Shown piece by piece: positions 23,801 through 33,500 of a stretch of DNA of 64,000 nucleotides (the first letter of the stretch is position 1; the number at the start of each line of letters is the position of its first letter). The notes below the pieces were generated by a model. That model ran no database searches. It had not been told where the DNA came from and saw only the letters and a list, made by a program, of their open reading frames with translations. This stretch comes from Colias croceus (taxonomy: Eukaryota; Arthropoda; Insecta; Lepidoptera; Pieridae), in NCBI RefSeq assembly GCF_905220415.1, contig NC_059563.1, positions 878,001 through 942,000 on the forward strand, given 5' to 3'. The position numbers and the translations under genes are program-made.

Positions 23801-26800
23801 TATTATATAAGTATAGATTATATATCTATAGAAGATATTATTTCAATACTGGTTTATGAAGCAGTTTCTATATAAAACTCAAAGGTGACTGATATAGTGA
23901 TCCAAGCCCAAACCACTGGACGTATCGGGCTGAAATTTGGCATGCAGGTAGATGTCATAACGTAGGCGTCCCCTAAGAAAGAAACCCGTCCCCTAGAAAA
24001 TTCATCCCCTAAAGGGGTAAAATAGGTGATGAAAATTTGTATCATGTAAATTTATCTTTTCCACGCAGGCGAAGCTGCGGGCAACTAGTATTATCTAAGT
24101 ATCCTTTTTTTCATAAGCCAACATTTAATTAAAATTAATAAAAAGAAACATGTCAATTTTTTAACGAATAATAGAAAACAATTGGATATTTGATATAGAA
24201 TAGTTATTATAATAATATATATTTTATAATTGACTGGCCGGTTGGCGTGGTTGGTAGTGGCTCTGCCTTCCAAGCCACTGGTCGTGGGTTCGATCCCCAA
24301 ATATTTGTGTGATGAACATAGATGTTTGCTCTGTGTCTGGGTGTTAATTATCTATATAAGTATTTATTTAAAATTATATAATATGTGTGTTTATCAGCCA
24401 TCTGGTTTCCATAACACAAGCGAAAGCTTAGTATGGGATCAGATCGTGCCGTGTGTGAAAATAGTCCTGAATATTAATATTTAATATTTATTAATTTACC
24501 TGAATTTCTTCTTACACACGTTACATTCATGGGTTTTGCTCTTGTCAGCAGGTTGTACAATTTGATTTGATTTCTCCGCGTGTTGTTCTGTAATACAAAT
24601 ATAACATTTGAATAATTAGAAAATGTTATGATTTAGAAAACGCTATTGACGCTAAATCTATACTTAATACTATAAAGCTGAACAGTTTGTTTGTTTGCAC
24701 GCGCTAATCTCAGGAACTCCTGGTCCGATTTGAAAAATTCTTTCGGTGTTAGTTGGCCTATTTATCGAGGAAGGCTATAGGCTATATATCATGACGCTAA
24801 TACCAACAGGAGTGACATTCGCTACATTATTTTTGTAAATCTAATCAATAAATATATAAAACTAGTATTCCGACCGCGGCTTCATCCGCGTTTTCAAAGA
24901 AAAACCCGCATAGTTCCCGGTCCGGTGGGAATTCCGAGATAAAACCTAACGTATATGTTAGGTTCCTTGTCCTAAACCCAAGATACCATCTATATGTTTG
25001 CTAAATTTCATTGTAATCGGTTCGGTAGTATTTGCGTGAGTAACTAACATACACACATCCATCCTGACAAACTTTCGCATTTATAATATTAGTATAGTAT
25101 TTGTGTTAATCCAAGATACCATCTGTACGTGTGCTAAATTTCATTGTAATCGGTTCAGTAGTATTTGCGTGAGTAACAAACATACACATACACATCCATC
25201 CTCACAAACTTTCGCATTTATAATATTAGTAGGATAGGATAGTAATATAACTAACCAATATGCTGCACATAATCAGCCCTCCGTCTCAACATAACACCAC
25301 ACTGACATATGTACAATCTCGCTCCGTGCACTGATTTCAAGTGTTTCATCGTTGCGACTGCATCATCTAATAATTCTGGCTCGGAATCTGTAAATATTTA
25401 TTTGTTTATTTATTTATTTATTAGACACACCAGGCGTATACAACGATTATAAAAAAGGTCTTAAAATTTTTCAGTTTTAAAAGTCTAAAAATAATCCATT
25501 GAAAAAAAAATAAGTATAAAAAACATAAAATTCATTACATAATTAAAAATTTATCAAGAATACATAAAATTAATACTACAATAATAACATGATTAAAATT
25601 AATTTTATTACATGACTAGCGGTCCGCCCCGGCTTCGCCCGTGGTACATGTTTACGTTTTCTATACATAAGATCCATCCTCGTACTTCAAGAAATATAAT
25701 AAAAAAAGAATTATCGAAATCGGTTCAGCCGTTCTCGAGTTATGCGCTTACCAACACATTTTGGGATTCATTTTTATATTATAGATTATATACATTTTGT
25801 GGTTATAAAAAATTTGCTAGGGAAATGTTAAACAGAAATAGGTCTATGTAATAAAAAAAAGCGTGTGTGTCGAGCACACGTGTCAGAAGTGAAACTTCTT
25901 TGGCAAGATTCAAAGATACCAAAATCGTCGCATTACTTCATGACGTGACGGTATTGCCATGACGCGACCTTGAAATTTTACTCTCAACGCGCATAAAGAA
26001 GTTTCACTTAAAAAAATATTTGTAAGAAATCAAACAATCTCACCTGCTTTGGCACTTTTCTCGCACAGCAGACATTTAAATTTATCACCCTCCTGTTCCA
26101 CCATTTGTATCTAAAATATTAAAAATAAAATAAAAAAGACATCATTATTTAAGTAATATAAAATTTAGTATAACAAAGTTTTATATAAATCTTTTTACAA
26201 ATATTAAAAACTATAAAATTCACAGCACAGTACTTTAATTTTCAATAAATTTTAAAACCTTCTAATCTATAATATGTTATGACAACTAGCTTACCGTCCG
26301 CTTTGTATAAAACCTAATAAATTATAAAACCTTTCTCTTGAATCGCTCCATCTATTAGAAAAAACCGCATCAAAATCCGTTGCGTAGTTTTAAAGATTTA
26401 AGCATACAAAGGGACATAGAAAGTGACTTTGTTTTATACTATGTAGTGATAATATGTGATAATTTAGCAGGATATTGTAGAAAATCATCCATACTAATAT
26501 TATAAAGCTGAAGAGTTTGTTTGTTTGTTTGAACGCGCTAATCTTAGATACTACTGGTCCGATTTGAAAAATTATTTCGGTGTTAGATAGCCCATTTATC
26601 GAAGAAGGCTATATATCATCACGCTAAGACCAACAGGAGCGGAACACTGCGGGTAAAACCGCGGAGCACAGCTAGTAATACTTATTTACAAGAAATACAA
26701 TTTGCTTATATTTGTAACTAGCTTACCGCCCGCGGCTTCGCCCGCTTTGTCTAAAACCTAATAAATTATATACTACTAGCTTTCCGCCCGCGGCTTCGCC

Positions 26801-29800
26801 CGCGTTTTCAAAGAAAAACCCGCATAGTTCCCGTTCCCGTGGGATTTCAGGGATAAAACCTAGCCTATGTTACTCGTGGATAATGTAGCTTTCGAATGGT
26901 GAAAGAATTTTTCAAATCTGCCAAGTAGTTTCGGAGCCTATTCAATTCATACAAACAAACAAACAAACAAAAAATCAAACCTTTCCTCTTTATAATATTT
27001 GTATAGAAAATCTTCCTCTTGAATCACTCTATCTATAAAAAAAACGCCGCATCAAAATCCGTTGCGTAGTTTTAAAGGTTTAAGCATACAAAGAGACATA
27101 GGGACAGGGATAGCGACTTTGTTTTATACTATGTAGTGATTTTACTTACTGGCATCTCGCTACTAGGGCTGCTATCTCCTATTTTACTCTCAACAGATTT
27201 CACTTCATACATTTCACCGGAATCCACTTTTATGAAGGCACCTGTAATATTAATTATTTATTATATTCTCTTTACATGTAAAATATCTTGTGTCCATATT
27301 CCTCCAAAACGGCTGTACTCTTTATGAATACTAATGAAATATCACAATAAAAAGTATCCTAAGATTTTTCGTATTACATCGGCCATCGTCAGTGAAAGTT
27401 CCGTCAAAATTGGTTCAGCCGTTCCAGATATAAGCCGCAACAAATAGACAGACAAAAATTTTTTGAAGTTATACTTCTTTTGGCGCGATGGAGAAAAATG
27501 ATGAGAGAATTTTTACACCTAAATTTAACAGCATGAAGTGAGTTCTAGGTGGTATGAAAATTGATAACTATGTTCAAGTTGTATATTCTAGTATTTTTTT
27601 TCCATACGACAAAGAAGTATAACTTCTTATGCGTGTACATAAGTACATACACTCTTTTTTTTTAATAATGACTATTTACCTTGTTCATTAGCAGCGGCTA
27701 TGATAGCATTAGCTGTTTCTTCATCGCCTGACATTTGCAACTCTATGTGCGATTCTGAGTTTGAATCTGTAAATAAATATTGATAACTAGCTGTGCCGCG
27801 CGGTTTCACCCGCGTGGCTCCGCTCCTGTTGGTTTTAGCGTGATAATATATAGCCTATATTATTCGTGGATAATGTAGCTTTCGAATGGTGAAAGAATTT
27901 TTAAAATCGGTCCAGTAGTTTATGAGCCTATTCATTACAATCAAACAAACAAACAAACAAATAAAGTTTTCCTCTTTATAATATTAGAGTAGATTGTTAA
28001 TTGTTCAAATTCTACTTTCGTTTCGTGACAATTTTCACACACGGCACAATCTGATCCCATACTAAGCTTTCGCTTGTGTTATGGAAACCAGATGGCTGAT
28101 ATACATACATATATCATTTTAAATAAATACTTATATAGATAATTAACACCCCGACACAGAGCAAACATCTATGTTCATCACACAAATATTTGCCCCGGGT
28201 GGGAATCAAACCCACGACCTTTGGCTTGGAAGGCAGGGCTACCAACCAAGCCAACCGGTCAGTCAGTTATTTAACTAGGAAAAACTCTATCAAAAAGGGA
28301 CTTTTTACCCTACATAGATAATTTTAAATTTACCTTGATCGTCGTTATTGTCCAAGCTATCGTTATCATGGGGCACAACCAATGATATCTCGTTATCTCC
28401 GTATATAAACTTTTGCCCCGACACCACACCTATTATGGGACCATTTTCACTCGCTATTACAACCGCGTCTGAAATTTTGTTAATAAATGTTGTATATTGT
28501 ACTTTATTACAGAAAAAAGTCATAAGTGTAATAATTTGTATTCTTTCATAGTCACTAAAATTTATTTTGTTAATAAAATAATATGGAATTTGTAAGGGAA
28601 GGCACTGCCTTCTGAGATACAGGTAATTACCTAGCTCTGAAGGCAGAGCAATATTGTAATGTTATATTTGAAGTTGCTAATAAATTTTATTTTTTAATTA
28701 AAATGGATATTATTGAATCTAGCACAAGTGTCAGAAGTGAAACTTCTTTGGCAATTCAAAGATACCAAAATCGTCGCCTTACAACATGACAATTAACTAA
28801 GTTTTATCATAATTTTATTAAACTTTGCTTACTTATAAAATATCTACATATTTATATTTTCTAGAAATATACATATTTAAATTAATAACAATTAAAAACT
28901 TCAAAACTAACCTTCATCAATCTCCATAGGTTTCTCTTCAGGGTTTTCCTCGTCTTTTTGTTCATTCGTCACTCTAACATAGCCCTTGGCTATACCATTT
29001 AGGGTGAAATTGCCTTTATTTAATAGTGTTGCGATCGTCTCACGTTCTATAATCACTCTTGGTATGCTTGATAATTGATTTATATCCATTTCTGTTTTAA
29101 TTGTTGATGTTGTTTCTGATGCGTCTGTGGTTTCTGTTAAGTTCGGTAAACTTGATATTGACGGCTGAAAGTAGAGAATTACAGTAAGATGAGAAATAAA
29201 AAAAAAATACCATAAAAAAATGTGTGCGTGTACTAGTGTACACACGTTAGAAGTGAAACTTCTTTATGACCTTATTTTTCAAAAAATAATTTACTATATG
29301 CAACTTTACAGAAATACGTCGATCACGCGTGGTAGGGATAAGAAAAAGATGGCGCGTAACGGAAAAATGTTACACTAAATTTTTTTCCAACCCCGATAAA
29401 GTAGTTTCACTTCAAAAATAATACAAGTGAATTGATGTTATAGAAATGTGATATTTAGGAGTCTTTTGCTGATTACTTTTATAATATGCTTCCTCAATTT
29501 TCTTTTGGTAATCAACACAGTCATCGTCGTCGTCGTTGCAGCCGTGGACACTGCTGGACAAGGCCTCCCTCAAGGATTACCAGTACAATCAACACAGTAC
29601 ATAGATGCAATTTTATAAATTACTAGCTGCGCTGCGCGGTTTCACTCGCGTGACTCCACTTCTGTTGGTCTTAGCGTGATGATATATTATAGCCTATAGC
29701 CATCAGCGATAAATGGGCTATCCAACACAGTAAGAATTTTTCAAATTGGATCAGTAGTTCTTGAGATTAGCGCATTCAAATAAACAAACTCTTCATCTTT

Positions 29801-31037
29801 ATAATATCTATTAGCACCTATTAGTATAGATTTGTTAAATTTTCTGATAAAAACAATTGTATTTTCTGCGTTGATTTATTTATTAGTTTTTATTCATTCC
29901 ACTCTAATTCCCAACTTAGAATAAATATCATAGGATTCCACATCATTAGCCTTCATCACTAGCTTTCTGTCTCAGGATTCACTTTATCTATTGCAAAAAG
30001 CCGCAGTAAAATCCATTGTTTTAAAGATTTAAACACCGGGACAGCCAGCGGCAGCTTTATTTAAACTATTTAATGATTACTTACCATACTTTTGGGGACA
30101 TTTGTAGTAGACACATTACTCCAACTGGTCGAAGTTTGAACTCTCAAATCGAACCCGGGCGGCAGAGGCTGCAATTTTGACGCGGGCAACACTAGCTTTA
30201 TATTACTTTTCTCTTTTGCTTTTGCGTCGTCTACTATCAATTCCTTTTTGATGTTTCGCAACTGTTCCGATTTATGTATGTTTTCGCGAATTGATGTTTT
30301 CATTTCGTTAAGCCTGAAAAATGTTAATGGCATAAGAAAAATCTCTAATAATAGCAGAATAAAGTTTATTGCAAAACATGATTCAAAGAGATTTTTATTA
30401 TTAAAATATTTATCTTGTATGTTTGTATCAGCAACATGAAAAAGACAGAAATAACAAAATGTTTTATTACAATATTTATTAAAGGAACAAATAATTTTAT
30501 TATGGGAACGCTATCTATGCAAAAGTAGTTGTATGTATGTTTTACTTACAGATTTAATACTTTAAATACAACAATAAACTTATTTACTTACCTAGCAAGC
30601 AGATAATCATATTCGAGAAGTGATTTATAGCATTTTGCGCACAAATTATTCTTTTCCTTACATTCCTGTGGCACATCCTTTCCTGATATTTCTAATAACA
30701 GCTCAAATATTTTACTTCCTGACATAGGTGTCTGAAATTTAGAATACATACTTAAGGTGATTAGTGATTACTATGGTCAAAACCGAAAAACACCTTATAC
30801 ATATTGAATTTTGTTGAGGAAACCGTTGGTACGATTGTCTTAAAAAAATATATGTGATACTCAAGGATATAATCAACAAAGTGTATTGTTTACTTTTCAT
30901 TTTAGAACGGCCTAAACATAAAAAAAATAAAGTACGTATAGATATTTTAGAGATATTACCTTGGTTTCAAATATGTTAATCTTTGTTTTCTCCACCCCTC
31001 CATCTTGCTTATTACAAATATAACAATGCTCTGCCAT
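14474..31037 (-). CDS. ZAD-C2H2 zinc-finger protein, 23 exons, 856 aa
   Basis: Exons from the start: 30960-31037, 30592-30731, 30085-30313, 28912-29164, 28334-28468, 27680-27766, 27150-27241, 26044-26110, 25256-25387, 24500-24587, 23345-23468, 22802-22919, 21825-21962, 20897-21035, 20201-20342, 19484-19624, 16881-16940, 16512-16574, 16032-16080, 15683-15754, 15421-15480, 15006-15082, 14474-14560 (2571 nt, all phases agree). Residues 1-75 form a ZAD: CYIC, later LCAKC. Insect ZADs are usually dimerisation modules. An acidic, Ser/Thr-rich linker follows. Then come one degenerate finger (ICQC), nine canonical C2H2 fingers with TGERP/TGKRP/SGEKP linkers, and a last finger that reads C-x2-C-x12-H-x5-H after splicing. 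An acidic, Gln/Asn-rich tail ends WVAVSQ. Probably a nuclear DNA-binding regulator; no orthologue is claimed. A 47-copy repeat adjoins exon 16. Confidence 0.92.
14780..14988 (-). mobile_element. Helitron-like repeat, type 1
   Basis: CTAGATTTCCGCCCGCGGC left, TTTATAATATTAGCAGGA right, with the usual ATTGTAATCGGTTCAGTAG body. Confidence 0.72.
15784..15983 (+). mobile_element. Helitron-like repeat, type 5
   Basis: TCTATATATATATAAAACTC start and CGTGGGCGGAAGCTAG end, about 200 bp. Begins just upstream of an acceptor of the zinc-finger gene. Confidence 0.72.
16142..16340 (+). mobile_element. Helitron-like repeat, type 1
   Basis: TCCATACTAATATTATAAAT start preceded by A, GCGGGCGGAAAGCTAG end followed by T: textbook Helitron flanks. 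Confidence 0.78.
16725..16848. mobile_element. TIR element (GAAGTGAAACTTC-type), second core
   Basis: GAAGTGAAACTTCTTT left, AAAGAAGTTTCTCTTC right; core CCATGACGTGACGG differs from the 6527 copy but is shared with 25886 and 37425. Confidence 0.78.
17506..19513. repeat. exact tandem array, 43-bp unit, 47 copies
   Basis: The period is 43. On the minus strand each unit is a 30-nt core (CACCTGCTCACACACCACAT plus ten bases ending GCC) and a 13-nt spacer starting GTGCGT. 2008 bp equals 46 units of 43 plus one core. The first core is the final 30 nt of the finger exon 19484-19624, so the donor GTGCGT repeats in every unit; the last copy has GTGTGT. The only variant I saw is at 18434. All three minus frames are open throughout, giving spurious ORFs of about 700 aa. 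It is probably intronic, but splice choice could pull units into the mRNA. Confidence 0.95.
19484..19513 (-). other. exonic copy of the array unit, end of a C2H2 finger
   Basis: These 30 nt encode the helix end and zinc-ligand His residues of the last finger ([10 protein letters not shown]). Splicing at the first GTGCGT joins phase 0 to GHVSES in exon 16881-16940 and supplies a further His, so the finger is completed only by correct splicing. Confidence 0.7.
19642..19875 (+). mobile_element. Helitron-like repeat, type 5
   Basis: TCTATATATTATATAAAACTC start and GCGGGCAACAACTAG end. It begins 17 bp from the acceptor of the exon beside the 43-bp array. Confidence 0.7.
20611..20750 (+). mobile_element. 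Helitron-like repeat, type 1, truncated
   Basis: CTATACTAATATTATAAATG start and the CTACTGAGCCGATTACAA body; no 3' end. Confidence 0.5.
20856..20887 (-). promoter_or_regulatory. (CA)n repeat beside a splice donor of the zinc-finger gene
   Basis: About 16 TG units on the plus strand, read as (CA)n in the minus-strand transcript. It starts about eight bases inside the intron after the donor at 20895-20896. CA repeats are the classic hnRNP L binding site. Confidence 0.5.
21040..21255. repeat. GA-rich low-complexity tract
   Basis: Imperfect (GA)n/(GAGAGG)n on the plus strand. In the minus-strand transcript it is a pyrimidine tract of over 200 bases directly upstream of the acceptor of exon 20897-21035. 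The ORFs of Arg, Glu and Gly here are low-complexity artefacts. Confidence 0.85.
22145..22312 (+). mobile_element. Helitron-like repeat, type 2, 3' truncated
   Basis: TCTATACTAATATTATACAGG start; stops at AATGCGGGT before the CTAG. Confidence 0.65.
22430..22612 (-). mobile_element. Helitron-like repeat, type 6
   Basis: CTAGTGGTCCGCCCCGGC left and TAATATAAGTATGGA right. Confidence 0.7.
22986..23153 (+). mobile_element. Helitron-like repeat, type 3
   Basis: TCACTACATAGTATAAAAC start and GAGCGGAAAACTAG end. Confidence 0.7.
23169..23334 (-). mobile_element. Helitron-like repeat, type 6 variant
   Basis: CTAGCGGTCCGCCCCGGC left, AATATTAGTATAGA right. Sixteen bp from the type 3 copy, so two insertions nearly abut. 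Confidence 0.68.
23564..23818 (-). mobile_element. Helitron-like repeat, type 1 with type 6-like 5' part
   Basis: CTAGCTTTCCGCCCGCGGC left, TTATATAAGTATAGA right. The body joins the GGGATTTCC segment to the AGTAGCCTATGACC segment of type 6, so it looks chimeric. Confidence 0.65.
23867..24088 (+). mobile_element. Helitron-like repeat, type 5
   Basis: TCTATATAAAACTCAAAGG start and GCTGCGGGCAACTAG end. Confidence 0.7.
24231..24479 (+). mobile_element. tRNA-derived SINE
   Basis: Same family, with a small deletion just after the B-box (the ACCCGGGG stretch is missing). Lies in a zinc-finger gene intron, close to the donor of exon 24500-24587. Confidence 0.87.
24658..24815 (+). mobile_element. 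Helitron-like repeat, type 2, 3' truncated
   Basis: TCTATACTTAATACTATAAAG start, body CCTATTTATCGAGGAAGGC, no CTAG. Confidence 0.6.
24862..25237 (-). mobile_element. Helitron-like repeat, type 1, with duplicated 5' part
   Basis: CTAGTATTCCGACCGCGG left. AATATTAGTATAG at about 25090 is followed by a second copy of the 5' half ending AATATTAGTAGGA at about 25233. Confidence 0.65.
25616..25785 (-). mobile_element. Helitron-like repeat, type 6 relative
   Basis: CTAGCGGTCCGCCCCGGC left; body ATCGGTTCAGCCGTTCTCGA differs from other type 6 copies. Confidence 0.6.
25886..26010. mobile_element. TIR element (GAAGTGAAACTTC-type), second core
   Basis: GAAGTGAAACTTCTTT left and AAAGAAGTTTCACTT right, core CATGACGTGACGGTATTGCC. 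Lies 34 bp from exon 26044-26110. Confidence 0.78.
26286..26449 (-). mobile_element. Helitron-like repeat, type 3
   Basis: CTAGCTTACCGTCCGC left, ACTATGTAGTGA right. Confidence 0.72.
26488..26675 (+). mobile_element. Helitron-like repeat, type 2
   Basis: TCCATACTAATATTATAAAG start after A; CGGAGCACAGCTAG end before T. Confidence 0.78.
26718..27139 (-). mobile_element. Helitron-like repeat, type 3, interrupted
   Basis: CTAGCTTACCGCCCGCGGC to AATTATATACT and, after the insert, CTTCCTCTTGAATCACTC to ACTATGTAGTGA. Intact copies join these directly, which dates the insert as younger. Confidence 0.78.
26777..27004 (-). mobile_element. Helitron-like repeat, type 1, nested in a type 3 copy
   Basis: CTAGCTTTCCGCCCGCGGC left, AATATTTGTATAGA right. 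The host copy gives an empty-site comparison; no long target duplication is seen. Confidence 0.75.
27465..27626. mobile_element. TIR element, GAAGTTATACTTC variant
   Basis: GAAGTTATACTTCTTT left, AAAGAAGTATAACTTC right: same arms as the GAAGTGAAACTTC family but a different three-base centre at both ends. Confidence 0.7.
27787..27993 (-). mobile_element. Helitron-like repeat, type 2 relative
   Basis: CTAGCTGTGCCGCGCGG left, AATATTAGAGTAGA right; body GGATAATGTAGCTTTCGAAT is shared with 26777-27004. Confidence 0.7.
28026..28265 (-). mobile_element. tRNA-derived SINE
   Basis: Minus-strand copy. The B-box complement GGGTGGGAATCAAACCCACG and the head complement (CCAAGCCAACCGGTCAGTC) are at its right end. 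Confidence 0.87.
28735..28790. mobile_element. fragment of a TIR element (GAAGTGAAACTTC-type)
   Basis: Left TIR and the start of the second-type core (ACCAAAATCGTCGCC) only. Confidence 0.6.
29250..29413. mobile_element. TIR element (GAAGTGAAACTTC-type), first core
   Basis: GAAGTGAAACTTCTTTAT left and GTAGTTTCACTTC right, core ACTTTACAGAAATACGTCGA as at 6527. Confidence 0.78.
29515..29590 (+). repeat. short repeat fragment, LINE-like
   Basis: CGTCGTCGTCGTTG run followed by GTGGACACTGCTGGACAAGG, a phrase I associate with dispersed non-LTR fragments in Lepidoptera. Family not assigned. Confidence 0.4.
29633..29830 (-). mobile_element. Helitron-like repeat, type 2
   Basis: CTAGCTGCGCTGCGCGG left, TTAGTATAGA right. 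Confidence 0.7.
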
Positions 31038-31720
31038 CCTGGAAATTTAACATATTATTTTTACTTATTTTTATTGAGAAAGTAAACTTTATCTGGAAAG
31101 AATTTAATAGATAACTGAGAGAACTCATACCTACATCAAAATTACGTATCTATAACAGAGCAGCCTTATCACTTTATAGCAAGGAATATACTACTCTGTA
31201 CCGAGAGCTTTATAGTGATCTCTAATTGTAATCTCTTTATTATTTATAAATCTGTTTATAGGGAGGCAGCAAAACTTCTAGGTATATAATTATAATGATA
31301 TAAAATCAGATGTTTATAAGAGAAGAGAGGAAATATTTGGAAACAATAAAATAATACCTTTTTCAAGAATTTACATAATATACTATGTATTTCTCTCAAA
31401 ATATATATTATTTTGTTTTGTTTTATGTATGTATTGATCAAATAGAATAACAAGGTATGAATTATGGCCTTAAAATATGTATTATATAATAAATAACGAA
31501 AAATAAGTAAATTTAAGCTTTTCAAAGTTTACCTTTTTGTTTACCATTTATTTCAATTACTTTTCAAGTTTAAAAATGTCTACATCTCTATAAAAAGCAA
31601 TTTATAAAGAGTTCACTTCTTAGAAAATTAATTATAACCATTCCCAGGCCATTTCTATTAAATTAATTAGTAATAAAACTTAATATAAAGAAATTTATAA
31701 TACATTCGTTCGACAAGTAC

Positions 31721-31860
31721 CTGCAACTTTGGTTTTATTTTGATTCCATTAGTTTCTGAAGGTTTTCGTATTGAAAAGAAATAAGTTGTCAGCCATGATT
31801 TTAGCAAGCAGCCACCATTACGGACAATACGTGTCGAATAGTTTACGATTTCCGCTAGAG
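31721..31860 (-). other. likely 5' UTR exon of the ZAD-C2H2 gene
   Basis: On the minus strand this runs into a clear donor, CAG then GTACTTG, at 31720. The coding exon's ATG follows its own acceptor by one base. The leader contains a small upstream ORF starting MADNLFLFNTKTF and ending before the donor, which could dampen translation. The upstream boundary (transcription start) is a guess. Confidence 0.45.
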
Positions 31861-33320
31861 AGCATTTCCTTTCAAAGACAAGAACACAGATAATAAATAC
31901 TGCATCACAGAATAAAATATTAAACCATTATGTTATCGAAAAAAAAACATGTGAAAACAACACAACTGTGTGAAAAAGGATATTTTTCTTCTATAGAAAT
32001 TCCATAATTTTTGTAAAAAATTTCTACTATTGTTAAAAAAAATTACATTGAAAACTACCAGATTTATTTTTCACTTGCTACGCCACTCGGTTTCACCCGC
32101 GGATAATCCACGTAAATACCGCTGGTAAAGGCAAAAGTAATCACCATCAAGTATCATTAAAATTCGATCAATAGCTTTTGCGTGAAAAATGTTACCAAAA
32201 AAACATCCATACATCAATTATTATAAGTGAGATGTAGGTTAAGATAGTTCTAGTTAGGTATGCATACAAACGTATTTTATAAATTCCGTTTATATCAAAC
32301 AATTACATTGTTATGATATTTTCTTTTCAACAATTCAACTACTTCTCAAATATGATCATGTTCACAAAACTTACCTTTGAGCTTTATTTTTTCACCGTAG
32401 CTGCAGTAGCACGTGACTACGAAGGCCTATATAAATTATATAATCTGTGTAATAATATGTGGGCTATTTGTGTGGCTATTTGGTTATTATCTGTTTTGTA
32501 TGTTATCTGCACACCATAGTCTGTTGTCTATGCCAGAAATCAGAAACAGGAAATGCTTTAGTTTGGCGCGAAAGCAAAACTGGCGCGCTTTTGATTAAAA
32601 TTTCAGGTAAATTGTTTTTAGAATATATCTGTTTATCTATTTTAGCTCGACGAATAAAAACAAACGCAATTCGAAAACATTTTTTATTTCTATACAATTT
32701 ACATTTTTTCGCGTCTCGTGCAGCATTCTAAATATATTATTTTTCTCTTAAAATTTACAATAAAATTAAAAGTCTTTCAACATGATACTTATTATATATT
32801 AATTTTATTAATTATTATATATTAACATAACCTCACCTTCTAAATTCATATATAAAGTAAGCCACAACAGAAATAGTCATATAATAATTTGTAGTAGACA
32901 ACAATAATTGTGCTATACCTAACAATTTTATAATGGCACTGTCTCATGGTTGTTAAAATGTCATGAAAAAGGGGAAACAAAGTTGAAAATTGTACTGTTC
33001 TTGTTATGTATTGAGCAATTAATGGTAAGATTTAATAATACTTGTATATATTTAGTATTTGGTATTGATATTACTTTTAACACGTGAAATTGTTATAAAA
33101 ATAGCATTTATTGAGTTAGCTATAATTATTAGAATTGGAAAGCACAATATAGAGTTGAAAATGAGAAATTTAGTATTTTATGTTCATAAATCAAGCTATT
33201 GGTGTCTAAAACGATGCTGTACTAAAATTATTTATTGTCTCAGTTTTCTAATTCATTTTAACCAACATAATATATAAATCTGTTCAAATAGTTATCACAG
33301 TGTAACCATTTTGTATCTTG
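31861..33320. other. intergenic, upstream of the ZAD-C2H2 gene
   Basis: No supported gene. A weak Helitron-like relic lies near 32080-32230 (GCGGTTTCACCCGCGGA-like end). Several overlapping 60-90 aa ORFs at 32313-32731 occur on both strands and show no family motif. Confidence 0.4.
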
Positions 33321-33323
33321 TTA

Positions 33324-33497
33324 GAGCTAGTGCGCAAGAGCAACTTTTGTCTCCGCAACTATTTAGTCTCTCCCATCAACTCTATGGGCTAGTAAGAAAG
33401 TAAGAAAGTGCGCGCACGTAGCGACGCAACTCCCCATAGAGTTGATGGGAGAGACTAAATAGTTGCGGAGACAAAAGTTGCTCTTGCGCGCTAGCTC
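33324..33497. mobile_element. 174-bp TIR element (MITE), TTA target duplication
   Basis: Arms of about 65 bp (33324-33388 and 33433-33497) match with one mismatch around a 44-base GA-rich centre. TTA lies on both sides (33321-33323 and 33498-33500), the three-base duplication typical of PIF/Harbinger. Transcripts would fold into a near-perfect hairpin. Confidence 0.85.
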
Positions 33498-33500
33498 TTA

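Noticed and set aside
24091..24300. Minus ORF reading [19 protein letters not shown]
   Set aside because: It is the antisense of the tRNA-derived SINE head, a peptide often mis-annotated from such repeats.
32313..32731. Cluster of overlapping 60-90 aa ORFs on both strands
   Set aside because: Mutually overlapping, hydrophobic, no motif or splice context; chance in AT-rich DNA.
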